From Ottelia alismoides (taxonomy: Eukaryota > Streptophyta > Magnoliopsida > Alismatales > Hydrocharitaceae), in NCBI GenBank assembly GCA_037367405.1, contig JAZKJV010000087.1:386753-450752 (forward strand): a stretch of DNA of 64,000 bases, in the 5' to 3' direction. A model generated the notes under the pieces. The model saw nothing but the letters and a program-made list of their open reading frames with translations, did no database searches and was not told the origin of the DNA. A program made the position numbers and the translations under genes. Below are positions 10,890 to 22,499 of this stretch, piece after piece. The first letter of the stretch is position 1. Each line of letters opens with the position of its first letter.

Positions 10890-12143
10890 TCCATGACTTA
10901 CTGGAAATTTGTTTTGGTACTATTTGTTATTGATATCCCACGAACATACCAATATGTCCTTAAAGAAAGTAGGTGGAGGATAGCGATGGAGGAAGAGATG
11001 GCTGCTCTTGAATCACGTGGGACATGGACATATGTTACATCTCCAGAAGGAGCTTCTGTTGTCAGCTGCAAATATATTTTCACTATGAAGCACAATACAG
11101 ATGGTATTGTTGACAGATATAAAGCCAAACTCGTTGTCATGGACATATGTTACATCTCCAGAAGGAGCTTCTGTTGTCAGCTGCAAATATATTTTCACTA
11201 TGAAGCACAATACAGATGGTAAGATGGTACTGTTGACAGATATAAAGCCAAACTCGTTGCCAGAGGCTTTACGCAGACCTACGGTGTGGATTATAGTGAC
11301 ACATTGTCTCCTCATGTGAGATATTCCACCCTACGAATCATGCTCTCTGTAGCTGTGGTGTATGATTGGACTCTTTTCCAGCTAGATGTCAAGAATGTGT
11401 TCTTATATGGTGATATTTAGGAAGAGGTCTTTATGCAACAATCATCTGGGTTTGTTGTTGAGGGTGAGTATGTATGCAGGTTACATAAGGTCATTTATGG
11501 ACTTAAGTGTCAAGGTATGGTTTAAAAAGCTCTCAGATCTAATAGAATTGAGAGGATTCAGCGATCCATTTCCAACCCTTTTTTATTTGTACAGAAGACA
11601 CAATAAGGTACAGTAACTATCCCCATATATGGTGATGACATTATTGTCATATGTGACAATATTAAAGGGGTAGCTGAGGCCAAGAAATTCCTGAGTCAAT
11701 AATTTGTCACCAAGGATCTAGGATAGTTGAGATACTTTCTGGGACTAGAATTTGCCAGAAATAAGTAAGGCTTGATAATGACACAAAGAAAATATGTGAT
11801 GGATCTACTTTCAGAAGCTGGAATGACAGGGTGTAGACTAACATACATACCTATGAATCCAAGTATAAAGCTACATATAGATGTCACTAAGGAAGTGGAC
11901 AAGCCAAGATACAAAGAGCTTGTAGAGAAACTACTTTATGTCATCATTACCAAACCTGATATTTCTATTGCAGTTAGTAAAGTTAGTCAGTTCATGGAAC
12001 AACCACTGTAGGTGCACATGGATGCAGTCTACATGATCCTCAGATATTGGAAGTCATCGCCAGGAAAGGGCTTTTTATTCAGTAAAACTACTTCGTTATC
12101 CATCTCTGGATTGCAGACATAGATTATGTTGGACGCCCTAAAT
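10890..12143 (+). pseudogene. Copia-2 reverse transcriptase and partial RNase H
   Basis: RT starts near [20 protein letters not shown] (10970). It has an internal tandem duplication (11023-11259), then the [12 protein letters not shown] block and an altered active-site box YGDD (near 11621, where YVDD is expected). RT continues with MTQRKYVMDLLSEAGMTGCR (11778). RNase H reaches ADIDYVGRPK and then homology stops at about 12143. Frameshifts and stops are frequent. The remainder of RNase H and the 3' LTR are absent. Confidence 0.8.
11023..11259 (+). repeat. 115-bp tandem duplication inside Copia-2 RT
   Basis: The segment starting CATGGACATATGTTAC at 11023 repeats at 11138, ending ACTCGTTG in both copies. 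The units are nearly identical except for an extra 7-9 bases (AAGATGGT-like, itself a short duplication) in the second. Confidence 0.92.
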
Positions 12144-12664
12144 TTCCAAGAAATAATCTTCATAAAGCAACATATTTGTCCCCTACGAATGGAATGCCAC
12201 CCACAATCTCGGCCACTCTTATCTTCACTGGCGCCCTCTTTGCTCGCAAGACAGATTCGATGGATGTTTCCTGTACTGCAGTTGGTGTGTTCAATCCCAG
12301 TCTCCTCTTTCTTGATATGTAGTGCTTCACTTTCTTGGATCTAGCACACAATCATATCTCTCTAACATCGATGCCATAGAAGACTTTGCGGAGACAAAAG
12401 GCATAACCATCGTGGGTTAATCAACCATGGAAGGTGTGACCACGTCTACAACAACCTCAAGCGCTAGGTCCTTTTGAACTACAAGAGCATGGTGGTTATG
12501 TAAAAGTGGATTCAAGAATGATGCACCCTACAAAGTTGCAGAAGGCCCCAATGCAACTCACTAGACATCTACATCAAAAAATCTGTATCCGTGACATGCC
12601 TGGTTGGGGGGTTCAAAATAGGGCCCTCGACCCGTAACTTCCCATTGTAAATTGGTATAACACT
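12144..12664. other. Unassigned sequence
   Basis: No domain I can name in any frame. The minus strand has a 63-residue open stretch (12160-12351, containing VLRAKRAPVKIRVAEIVGG) of unknown nature. It could be residual L1 sequence, because the elements on both sides are inserted into what may be one old L1, but this is not demonstrated. Confidence 0.3.
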
Positions 12665-12868
12665 CAACAACAACAACAACAAAGCCTTTCCCACAATTAA
12701 GTAGGGTCGGTTGCATGGATTCTTCGCCTCCATTCAGATCTATCGTGGATCAATCCCAGGCTTATATCCACAAAACTAAGATCCTTTTGTATAGTCTCTT
12801 TCCAACACTTCTTGGGTCGTCCTCGCCCTCTCTTAGTCCGCTCAACGACCCAACACTCGCATCTCCTA
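12665..12868 (-). mobile_element. RTE-type LINE, 5'-truncated 3' fragment
   Basis: It starts with a CAA microsatellite and AAGCCTTTCCCACAATTAAG, and matches the 3' end of the longer minus-strand LINE at 33920-37114 over its whole length. Imperfect target duplications flank it (AATTGGTATAACACT near 12650-12664 and AATGGGTAAAACACT at 12869-12883). The short minus-strand frame (CWVVERTKRGRGRPKKCW) is the extreme C-terminus of the LINE protein. Confidence 0.85.
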
Positions 12869-12881
12869 AATGGGTAAAACA

Positions 12882-12886
12882 CTAAG
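12882..12886. repeat. NA-A target site duplication, left
   Basis: CTAAG, repeated exactly at 15572-15576. Confidence 0.92.
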
Positions 12887-13202
12887 TGTTAGAGTATTTG
12901 GTTGTGTGCCCATTGAGTTGTAATAGGGTAAATGGATCCTGGAGAAGATCCATTTACCCCATCCATGTGTTTAATCCCACATCGTCTAGTGGTGGGACTT
13001 GGAGGCTCTGGAGAGGCTATATAAGGAGCCCCAAACCTCCTGTATCCATTGAGAAAGTCATTAGACAAACACGCCCTATTTGAGGGCTTCTCCCGTTGTT
13101 TCATCCCGCTCCTCACAGAGTAGGGTTCCATGTTAAATCTTTATTCTTCCATATTTATTTATTTTTATTTCCGATTCCGCTTCTGCTTTCTATTTCTTAA
13201 CA
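12887..13202 (+). repeat. NA-A 5' LTR
   Basis: TGTTAGAGTATTTGG...TTCTTAACA with a TATATAAGGAG promoter box. It also contains GATCCTGGAGAAGATCCATTTACCC, an inverted GGATC/GATCC pair conserved in the other copies. Confidence 0.93.
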
Positions 13203-13216
13203 TGGTACCAGAACGG
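13203..13216 (+). promoter_or_regulatory. NA-A primer binding site
   Basis: TGGTACCAGAACGG directly follows the LTR. It is a variant of the TGGTATCAGAGC copia site. Confidence 0.8.
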
Positions 13217-14109
13217 GTCGATTCTTGTGGATTTTATATTGACTATTTGTTCGAGATTCGAGTTCTTTTTGATGTGCGGTTATTGAAGATCATTTTTCAT
13301 GGAGATTTCTAGTTTGATTCAAGTTCTGTCGTTCTATGGGTTTTGAAACCCTAAATTCTGGAGTAGCACGCTCCTTCTTCCAGCAGGCGGTGCTCTTGCA
13401 CGATTTATTGTCGTTGTCGGTGTACATTTCCAGACGCAGCAGAAGACTCGCAACCTCTTATCCTCTCCAAACATGGTTGCGTGTGAAACAGCCCGGGTGG
13501 CGGCGCTCTCTTCCAGCGGAGCACTGCATCTTCTCAGGAGGCGCACTCCTGTGCGCAGCAAACCTCAGATGGCAGCGCAATTCCCAGTAGCAAACCCCCC
13601 TCCTCGGGCAGCAGGCCCTCCTCTGCTCAGCATCCTTCGCGCGCAGGCAACTCCAGGCACAAAGGCGGCACCTCCTTCCAGGCGTAGTCGTAGGCGGCGG
13701 CATCCTGTCCAGCAACTCCGCCTTCAGCTCAGTCGCTGTGAAATCAGCCCCAACAGGCTCCGCCCCACCGCGCGAAACCCCTTGCGCAACCCCAATTGAA
13801 GCCAACACGACCCTCGCGCAACCTTGATGCTCCGCACGAAGGCCCCGATGATCCCTCCTCCCCCGCAGCAGTCGGTTCCTCTTCTCTAAAGCGTGAAATC
13901 CCCCCTCCCTTATTTGGTGGATTCCTCCTCACGACGAAAAGCTTCAGGCAACATCTTCATGGCTCTAGAGATCTTCCATCGGATCTCCATCGGCGGCGGC
14001 AATATGAAATAAGACCCCATCGGGGTGGCGGCTCCATCGTGAGAAGAGGTTACCAGGGAACCATATGTGAGAACGTGGTTTTGCCCAATGTGGGCCCACG
14101 CTTATTTTT

Positions 14110-14425
14110 GTTGTTATTAAAAAAGAGAGGGAGGTGAGTCGTGAGATGGTTTGGGCCCATTATGGCCAAGATTTCTTTAAAAAAAGGGGGAGGGGGAGAG
14201 ATGCGTATAAAAAAAGGGATCGAACCATTTGGGCCAGCTTGTTGGGTCAAGTTATAAAAAACCATATAAAAAAAGAGGCGTGTGCAATAAAAAAAAGAGC
14301 CGCACGCATTTCAAAAAAATTGATTGAAAGCCGGAAAAAAAGAGTGAAACGGCTTTAAAAAAAAGTTTTTCAAAAAAAGGAAAAACATGACGGCTAAAAA
14401 AACTAATGAAAAGCCGCAATGATGT
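14110..14425 (+). repeat. A-tract / GCCG array inside NA-A
   Basis: Runs of five to eight A alternate with GCCG or CGGCT words (for example GAAAGCCGGAAAAAAAG and CATGACGGCTAAAAAAAC), preceded by repeated GGGCC words. The same arrangement occurs in NA-C (60228-60560, reverse strand) and more weakly in NA-B (50040-50170). Function unknown. Confidence 0.7.
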
Positions 14426-14734
14426 TTTGTTTTCCCCATTATGTTGTCTTCTCCCAACTTGGTCGATTTCTCTGTTTTCCAACCAGTATAGGAGAAAGGG
14501 GGAGTACATGTAGAGTCACAGGTCTTCTTCCAGTCATATTCGGATGTTCCAGATTCACATGCAGAGACCATTCAGATTCCAGACTCTACAGTTCGGTTTC
14601 AGACTCGACGGTCATGATTCCGAGTCCAGTTTCAAACAAACATGAGTTTGCGGTCACTTTCAGATGGGCATATGTTGCCATCTTTTGTAAGGTCCCCATC
14701 ATTATTCTTGTTTTGTAGGCCAGAGTTTTCATCT

Positions 14735-14850
14735 GAGCCATAGGGACTCCAGAGCAAAGGACCATTCCCTATGCCATGTTGGCAAGGGTTTTCATGTGGT
14801 ATCATAGGTACACCAGAGCAGTGCACCATTCTCTGTGCCAGATGGGAGAG
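14735..14850 (+). repeat. Duplicated module conserved in the NA family
   Basis: Two degenerate units, ATAGGGACTCCAGAGCA...CCATTCCCTATGCCA and ATAGGTACACCAGAGCA...CCATTCTCTGTGCCA, stand in tandem. Counterparts are present in NA-B (49660-49790) and NA-C (59800-59935). Confidence 0.75.
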
Positions 14851-15256
14851 ACCCAGTTCTCCGATGAGGAGACTTTTTTCAGATTCCATTATCTAGCGAC
14901 CGTGGACTCTGACAAGGACTGTACAACCACAACCTTTTTTAGTTCAGGCCTTTTCAGAGATGGAGCAGTTGTCCACATTATTGTGGCGGGCCAGAGTACT
15001 CTGACGAGGAGACTCATTTCCAGTTGCAGCGACTCTGACAGGCGCAATTCAGAGCGCATGCTCTCTGACGAGGAGATTCAGAAGACTCACACTCCAGCCC
15101 GTTCATCCTCCTCACCTACACGGCATGAGAAGCAACGTCCTCGACTGCAACAATGTGCGCGTTGGGATGATATTGTCTGTAGTGTCATGTAGCGTTGAGT
15201 TGAGTTTCTTTCTGTTTGTCCAAGCTGAGCATTACATGCTCTAGCTTGAGGGGGAG

Positions 15257-15571
15257 TGTTAGAGTATTTGGTTGTGCACCATTGAGTTTTAACAGGGTAA
15301 ATGGATCCTGAAGAAGATCCATTTACCCCATCCATGTGTTTAGTCCCACATCGTCTAGTGGTGGGACTTGGAGGCTCTGGAGAGGCTATATAAGGAGCCC
15401 CAGACCTCCTGTATCCATTGAGAAAGTCAATAGACAAACACGCCCAATTTGAGGGCTTCTCCCGTGGTTTCATCCCGCTCCTCACGGAGTAGGGTTCCAC
15501 GTTAAATCTTTGTTCTTCCATATTTATTTATCTTTATTTCTGATTCCGCTTCCGTTTTCTATTTCTTAACA
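15257..15571 (+). repeat. NA-A 3' LTR
   Basis: 315-bp partner of 12887-13202, preceded by polypurine tract GAGGGGGAG (15248-15256) and followed by target duplication CTAAG (15572-15576). Confidence 0.93.
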
Positions 15572-15576
15572 CTAAG

Positions 15577-16414
15577 ATTGCATAATTTAGATCTGTCAAA
15601 TGTTGACCTGGGGAAGACACATCGGGTCTAAGATTCAAAACTAACCAAGACACATCTAACACAAATTGGGACCATGTAACGCACATCATCCTTGATGCCA
15701 CGTGGTCTTTTTTTCAAAATGGACAAAAACCCGAATTTTCCTCGTGAAGGAGCCTTTGGTTTGTGGAGAAGGCATGCCATAAACCTCCGCTGAAGTCCTG
15801 CCTCTTCTGATACCTTCATAACCATTGATTGTTGCCTCATATCGCCGTCGTCGACAATCATGGCACCCCCCCCCACAGGCATACAAAAGGAAGGTGGGGG
15901 GGTTCAAGTTCAAACACCTCGATCTTGAAAAAGGCTTATCGAACTAGCAACTCGAGTAAAAAGAGAAGGCTACAAATTGGAGAGGATAGAGACCAATGTA
16001 CAATCCACATCTGACCCAAGAGTGAGGCCACCTGAGAGTACCCCAATCACATTGCCAAATACATGGAAGATCCTCTTCACCGAGCAAAGGTTCTGAGACA
16101 GGAAAGGGACACCACTTATATGCAAAACCCTCTTCAGCTGCTCTAACTCACTATTAACAAAATGTGTTCTTTGCCAATGTTCTGACAACCGATAATTGGT
16201 CACCCGTCAACAGAGTCTGTAGTTGTAATACTGAAAGGTCGCGAAAGCAAAAATCTCTATTTCCTAGGACAACATCTCCAATGAAAACATCACCTAAAAA
16301 TCGTTTCACCTTTGCCTCAACGAGAACACTTTCCTCCTATGATCTTCTGACGAGGATCCAACGAACTAAAACTGAAGGAAGCACCCTTCACAACATCCAT
16401 GAAAGAATGACCAT
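15577..16414 (-). other. Unassigned; possible L1 ORF1 remnant
   Basis: On the minus strand, fragments such as SFSSLDPRQKIIGGK, a VFGNVIGVLSGG block and a later Cys/His-containing stretch recall plant L1 ORF1 (nucleic-acid-binding protein). The similarity is weak and the frames are broken. The orientation matches the L1 remnant at 1460-2688, so Copia-2, the RTE scrap and NA-A could all have landed in one old L1. No firm call is possible from the sequence alone. Confidence 0.3.
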
Positions 16415-19400
16415 TGATGAATCTCTGATTCTCACTCTTTATTCTTTTATTTGAGTATTTATCTTGGCAAAACAACATGTAAATAGGTGTAAATACAATA
16501 ACATAGCATTCTGCATGCATTTGTTAATATTGCAAATTTAGCATGTATTTGTGCAAAAATAAAAGAATAAAGGAAAAGAAAAAAGGAAGGAAGTATTTAA
16601 AATAAATACAGAGTGACCTGAACCCCAAGAGAAGGTCAAGCTTTAACATGATTGCCAAATAAAATAAGTAGAGAGTGATAGGGCTCACTTTGTATTATAT
16701 ATATAAACTATATTTGTAAATATGTATTTTTGATAAAATAAAAGTTAATTATTATTTTTACTTCCTTGTATATATTTCTGATAATAATAAAAAAAGAAAA
16801 TAAAATTAGAAAAATCAAATAAAAACAAGAATAAAATGCTTCTTTCATTGTACAAAACACATGTATATTCATTAGATTCACTATTTATTCTATATCTGTA
16901 AATAATTAAAAAATAAAAATTATTTTGTATTCCTAAAATTATGTTGAAAATAAATAAAATATAAAATTGAGGTATTTATGTAAAAATAAAAAAATAAAAA
17001 TAATTGTACATAATACATAGGTATATTATACCGATATATAATACTATATTATATACACTAAATTCTTTTCATAAAAATAATTAGAAATCACAGAAAAATT
17101 CCTTGAAAAATATTAAACATTTTTCATTTTATTCATTTTTTTTATTTAAATTGATTTATTATTTTTAATCTAATTTTCTTTATTTTTCTAGCAATTTTGT
17201 TCTATAGTCTATTTTGTCTTCATTCCAACCCCCTTCTAATTGGGCCACATCAGATTCTTGACCACGGTCAACTGGTCCCCCTGGACCCCCTTTCTCGTCG
17301 AATCAGGTTTTGCACCGATTTCTCCCAATTTCAGCCACCTGATCTGACATCCATTTCGCCCGAGCTCCTGCTCCGAAATGAGAGGGTGGATACCTAACCC
17401 TCGCCCGATGTTCCCATGCTCGATCTGTGCCTCGGTTCATGAGCACCTTCCCTATCTTCTCGGACCCTTACGCCTATCTATCCTGCACCTCCCCCTTTTT
17501 TTCCACCACCTTTGGCTACGCCACTTTCTCCTGCACACCCGTTTACCTTTGCCAGAGTGACAGCGAGCGAGAGGGAGGGCGAGGGAGGCTTTTTGAACGT
17601 GCCAACCCTAAGTCCGGCGAGGTGCAACCTCAGCTCCGACGCGAGGAGCATAGCCTCTGGCTGCGCTGGCCATTGAGGCCAAGACCATCGTGGACGTCAG
17701 TCTGCACCCTCGAGCGACTTCTTCCATCTTCAGGTACCCCCCTACGCTTCCATTTCCATTGAATCGATCCGTCCATCACCAAACAGAGTAGCTCTGATAA
17801 GCCTCTGTTTTCCATATCTCTGCTGCACTCTGACCTTACTCTGCCTCGCTCCGACTTCCTATCATTTCTACATCACGCTCCGCATCCCTTCATCGACTTC
17901 AATCATCGGATTGGAGTCGCTTAGAAGGTCCTCTCCCTCGTTTCACACGTGACCTATCCCGTCCACCTGCCACCCCCGATTCTCGATACTTGTAGCGCGC
18001 TAACCTTGGTCGAATCATCATCTCCAAACAAGACCACTTCTCCTGCAGGGTTGAAGCGCCAGTAGGCCTCATATGGAGGTCACAGACGCCACAGGAGAGC
18101 TCCAGGTTGACCAAACATCCCCCAATGCCCTCTACACGATCCTGGGCCCTTCTGAGCCCTCCTGTAGCTGCGGAGCATCATCGCAGACTTCTTCCATATC
18201 CCAGCAGCTCAAGAGGACGTCGGAGGCACGCGCGATTGACGATCGAAACTCGCCAGAGACGAGTTCCTCCCCGTTCTTCCAGATGCCTCCTACACCGTCT
18301 GATCGAGGGTCTCTCCAGTTCTAATCTAAGTTGTTCATCTACGAGAGGGCCTCTGTCGTCAGATCCATCTAAGGATCTTCTCTCTGTCGTCCATCGTCAA
18401 AGGGGTATCAACCCATCTCGGTTGTCCAATCATAAGCAGAATGTCGTCGACCTTTGGATCGCGCACAATAAGGGGTAATTTATTCTAAAGCTCCTCTCTA
18501 TTTTATCTTTATTATTCAGTCCTGTAAATAGTTATCATAGTTTAAGATAGTGTGATTATTTTGCATGTGGACCCTTGCTACTTTGAGCATTTGCATTTGA
18601 ATCCTCTATTTGTGAATTCACTTGCTATCTCATGTGCTCGTTTGGTGTATTTGCATTATCTATCCTGAACTTCACAAATGTTATGTTTTGTATCGAAACT
18701 TCTGATATTTGCATATATACCCATGTGTGTGGTTATTACGCATGTGCGTTTATCTACTGGACTTTTTGCACCTTTCGCGATGAGCTTTGTACATGTGTTA
18801 TTAATTAGCTTGTGAACTTTGTTATAATTGCAACTAGGTCTTTGCAAACTGTATGTATTATTTTTAATCAAATAATTATCAAATTAAGCCCAAAAATTAC
18901 ATAAATATTGTTGTTAGCTCCTGCTAATGTGTATTATTTCTTGTGATTTTTGGATTCTCTAAAATAAAAAAACCAAGAAAAAGCTCACTGTCTATTTTAG
19001 AAAATACATAAAAATTATAAAAATTGTGTTAAAAATCCAAAAAAATCGTGAGTGTTTGTTTGTGTGTGCTTTGCTTCCGGTACTAGTTTTGTTTAAAAAC
19101 TCTAAAAATTAAAAAAGACTCAAAAACTTATAAAAATCATTAAAAATCCTAGAAAAATAAAACAAACTAATTCCAGTTCCTGTTTATAGATTTTTATACA
19201 TAGCTTCTCATAAAATTCATAACAAGGACATTACACTTTAAGTATTTTTAATTTGTAATTTTACCTTGGCTATGCACTGTTTCCATGTTTTGCTTTTATT
19301 TGATTTTTATAAATTCCGATAAAAATTAGAAAACCCCAGAAAATTACCAAAAATACTTGAATATTGGAAAAACACAAATATATTTTTATCCCTGATTTTT

Positions 19401-19629
19401 GAATATTTTTGGCCTTAAATAAAAATTTTCAAAGCTTGCTTGTGTGCTTTACTTGCTTGTTGGCCTATTGTATTTCCTTAATTAAAAACCACAAAAAATT
19501 GCAAAAATTAAACATAATAAAAATATGCATTTTCTTGTCTGATTTCGATTACTTCGTAGGTTTACTTATGCTCCTTGACTTCGACCATGGTTGCTATACC
19601 ATGTTAAAATGAATAGCAGAGCTAACATT
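16415..19629 (+). repeat. Gypsy-A 5' LTR
   Basis: It starts TGATGAATCTCTGATTCT and matches the split 3' copy (33313-33919, 37115-39085, 40267-40985) along its length. It contains an AT-rich first part, a C/T-rich middle (17200-18480) and an AT-rich last third. The open frames in the middle part lie in both LTR copies and are not conserved as proteins, so I do not call them genes. Confidence 0.85.
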
Positions 19630-19761
19630 GTTTGTCGTGGGTAGTACTAAGGCTACCATTTCTACTCCAGTTGTGTTTCCTCCAATTCTTGTATCTCAGG
19701 ACTATTCAAAAAAGACCAAAAACTTAATAAAGGATAGGTTTCTTCATCTTCGAGTCCATAT

Positions 19762-20480
19762 GTGATGCATGGTGACCCTTGTATGAACTTTATTCCCTCT
19801 CAGCAGAAGGAACCTCTTCCTAGCCCTCTATTTGAGGAGGGACCAGTCATCCCCTCCCCTCATACACTCCGCTTGGCGAAGGGGAATAAAAAAAATCCAA
19901 AAAAGACCCAACAATTAGAGTTCAACCAGCAGATGATGGACATATTTCAGATACAGCTGATTCTACAGGAGGCACATGAGCACATCCCTCTCTTCTAGAA
20001 GAACTTGAGAGAGAAGACCACCATTCGTAGGAAGAAGAGGAACCATCATGCAGAGATCCATGTGCTTACCCATGTAACCTGCTTCACCATCCAGAACCGT
20101 CTGCCAGCCAAGAGGCAAGATGCAGGAGCTCCCTTTGTCAGATGCCACATTCATGAGCAGCGATTTGATCGTACTTTATTAGACAACGGCTCTTCCATCA
20201 ACCTTCTTCCGGCAGCCTTACTCGATCGATTCAAATTTGGCCCTCTTCGACAGAGTAGGACAGTTCTTCAATTTGCTGATAGATCTGTCAAGAGACCGAA
20301 GGGGTTATTGAAAGACGTGATCGTTACAATTAAGGACCTGAAATTCCCCGTGGACTTCGTTGTGTTGGACATAAAGATCCCTATAGCTGTGACATATACA
20401 CCCATCATTTTAGGACATCCATTCTTGGCCACAACCAAGGGGTATCCGATCATGATAGTGGAATGCGTACTTTCATGTTG
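19762..20480 (+). pseudogene. Gypsy-A gag tail and aspartic protease
   Basis: The first part (IFQIQLILQEAHEHIPLF, stop at 19996-19998) resembles the C-terminal end of Athila gag. The protease follows in frame: FDRTLLDNGSSINLLP (near 20165-20210) corresponds to the DxGASINLMP active-site block of Athila, then LQFADRSVKRPKG, FPVDFVVLDI and IILGHPFLAT. The frame ends at 20480. Most of gag upstream of this point is absent: only about 130 bases separate it from the LTR, so the element was probably internally deleted. Confidence 0.83.
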
Positions 20481-20939
20481 AGGGCGAGAGTATACAAATA
20501 AAGATGATCGACAAGATCAGAGCGTGAGATTCAGCTTGTCATAGAGCGTGAGACTCAGCTTGCTTCCCTCAAGACATAGTCTGGGACCATTTTGATGATT
20601 ATTTGCAATTTCGGATTCCCACAGAGCCAGAAGCTAGGGTAGAGACCGAGCCAGTATAGGTTACAGATACACCAGTAAGTCTAGCTTCACCAGATATTCA
20701 TGGTCAACAAGAGTTCTCACATTCACATCTAGTTGCCTTCACGCAGACATTCCAGAAGTCAAATTTACCAGCTCCCAGTTGTCCTGAATTGAAGCCTTTT
20801 CCACAATCGATGTAGTACAGATTCCTTGCGGGTGAGCCAGATATGTACCTAGTCATTATTTTAGCAGATTTAACTGGAGAGCAAGAATCTCGTTTGATGG
20901 AGGTTCATGAAAGAAACCGCAAGAATAGGATGGAGCGTA

Positions 20940-21690
20940 ACTGATCTACAGGAGATAAGTCTGGCCCTGTACTCCCACCATATTTATTTCGAAGAGGACG
21001 CTAAGCTATCGCGTAAGATCCAGCGAAGGCTGAACCAGAATCGTTGAGAAGTGGTCATGAAAGAAATATTCAAATAGTGGAACGCCGATTTTATATACCC
21101 CATCTCCGAATTCAAGTGGGTTAGTCCATTGCATGTGGTGCCTAAGACAGGGGGCATCACTACAATTGTGAGTGAGTCTGGAGAGGAGATTGCTACCCGA
21201 GTACCCACTTCTTGGAGGGTCTGTGTGGGCTACAAACGATTGAATCAGGCCACCAAGAAGGAACATTCCCGTTATCTTTTATTGATTAGATTACAGAGAA
21301 GTTAGCTGGGACGAGTCATTACTGCTTCGTTGAAGGATACTCCATATATAATCAAGTGGCCATAGCACCTGAAGACCAGGATAAAACGGCATTCACATGT
21401 CTGTTTGGGACATAAGCTTTTAGACGGATGCTCTTTGGTATGCTTGGTTACATTCTAAAGGTACATGTCGTCCATCTTCTCGGACATGCTGGGTGATTGC
21501 TTGGAGGTCTTCATGGATGATTTCTCGATCTACGAGGATGGGCTTGATGTTTGTCTTGATTGCCTAGACCGAGTGCTTCAGCGTTGCATAGAGGTCCATC
21601 TTATTCTATCTTGAGAGAAGAATCATTTCATGGTGACTCAGGGAATGATGCTTTGCTCATATCATCTCCAATTGGGGCATAGAGGTTGAT
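20940..21690 (+). pseudogene. Gypsy-A reverse transcriptase (broken)
   Basis: Following the domains across frames gives QRRLNQNR(stop)EVVMKEIFK, FIYPISEFKWVSPLHVVPK, SWRVCVGYKRLNQATKK, then LEVFMDDFSIYEDGLDVCLDCL. The MDDF box (near 21512-21524) is the gypsy FMDDF active-site motif. Several stops and at least three frame changes occur, and the central fingers/palm block is eroded. It would convert element RNA to DNA in a working copy; this one cannot. Confidence 0.83.
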
Positions 21691-22450
21691 CCGTCCAAGG
21701 TGGATATCATCAGGAAACTCAATCTACCGTCCAACTTGTGGCAGTTGCGGTCTTTTTTAGGGCATGTCGGTTTCTACCGACGTTTTATTCAGGAATTCAA
21801 CATGATTGCTCGATCGTTTACTGATATACTAACAAAAGACGTCGAGTTCATTGTAGATGATAAGTGTCTTGCATCTTTTGAGACCCTCAAGAATCTAGTT
21901 GTTGAGGCTCATGTCCTTCAGCTGTCTGATTGGTCTCTCTCATTCGAGATAATGACAAATGCCTCCGATTTTGCCGTAGGGCCGTGTTAGGACAGAGGAG
22001 TGGTGGATCATCATTTGCCATCTACTACGCTAGTCATACATTAGATGTTGCTCAACGGAACTATACTGTCACGGAAAAAGAGATGCTAGCCGCAGTATTT
22101 GCCTTGAATAAGTTCAGATCATATATTCTCGAATCAAAAGTGACTATCTATATTGATCATACCTCCATCAGGTACCTCATGGCAAACAAGGATGACAAAG
22201 CCAGATTGACTAGGTGGATCCTTCTACTCCATGAGTTTGATATTGAGATTAAGGATAAATCTGCAGTCAAGAATGTGGTGGCGGATCATCTCTCCCGTTT
22301 GGAATATCTCGAGGAATCTGATCAAATTGAGCCTATCACTAAGACCTTCCCAGATGATGCGATCCTTGCTATCGCCTCGCTTCTATGGTATGTCAACATT
22401 GTAAACTATCTTGTCGTTAAGAAAGTTTCACAAGGTTGGCCCAACCAGTG
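21691..22450 (+). pseudogene. Gypsy-A RNase H region
   Basis: LWQLRSFLGHVGFYRRFIQEF (the RT connection block) is followed by the RNase H domain AIYYASHTLDVAQRNYTVTEKEMLAAVFAL, then VTIYIDHTSIRYLM and NVVADHLSRLEY. A frameshift near 21980 (after FAVGPC) separates the two parts, and the second runs open to 22451. Block order and wording match Athila-type gypsy elements. Confidence 0.86.
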
Positions 22451-22499
22451 ACTTGAGACCTTCCTCGCGAAGGATAAGTCGTACCATTAGGAGGATCCC

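Larger units (their letters stand above)
2689..12143 (+). mobile_element. Copia-2: Ty1/copia retrotransposon, 3' end lost, split by Copia-1
   Basis: An LTR-like segment ends in CAACA at 2824 and is followed by a degenerate primer site TAGTATCAGAGCG. The leader is broken at 2870-7918 by Copia-1, and gag resumes at 8346 on the far side. Gag, protease, integrase, RT and the start of RNase H follow in copia order. The element stops inside RNase H at about 12143, with no polypurine tract or 3' LTR found. It is more decayed than Copia-1, consistent with being the older host of the nest. Confidence 0.75.
12887..15571 (+). mobile_element. NA-A: non-autonomous Copia-derived LTR element
   Basis: A complete element of 2685 bp with LTRs of 316 and 315 bp (about 94% identical by eye), exact CTAAG target duplication, a primer site TGGTACCAGAACGG and polypurine tract GAGGGGGAG. 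The interior (about 2.05 kb) has no gag, protease, integrase or RT. It has a CG-rich 5' part, an A-tract/GCCG array (14110-14425), a duplicated module (14735-14850) and, just before the polypurine tract, CAAGCTGAGCAT...GCTCTAGCTTGAG, which matches the last codons of Copia-5 pol. NA-B and NA-C are the same family. Movement would need proteins supplied by an autonomous copia element (inference). Confidence 0.9.

Noticed and set aside
13336..14137. Open frames on both strands of the NA-A interior
   Set aside because: Composition-driven; none has a recognisable domain or an evident counterpart in NA-C.
17197..18478. Several open frames in the C/T-rich part of the Gypsy-A 5' LTR
   Set aside because: The same region recurs in the 3' LTR (37300-38600) with different frames interrupted, so protein coding is not conserved.
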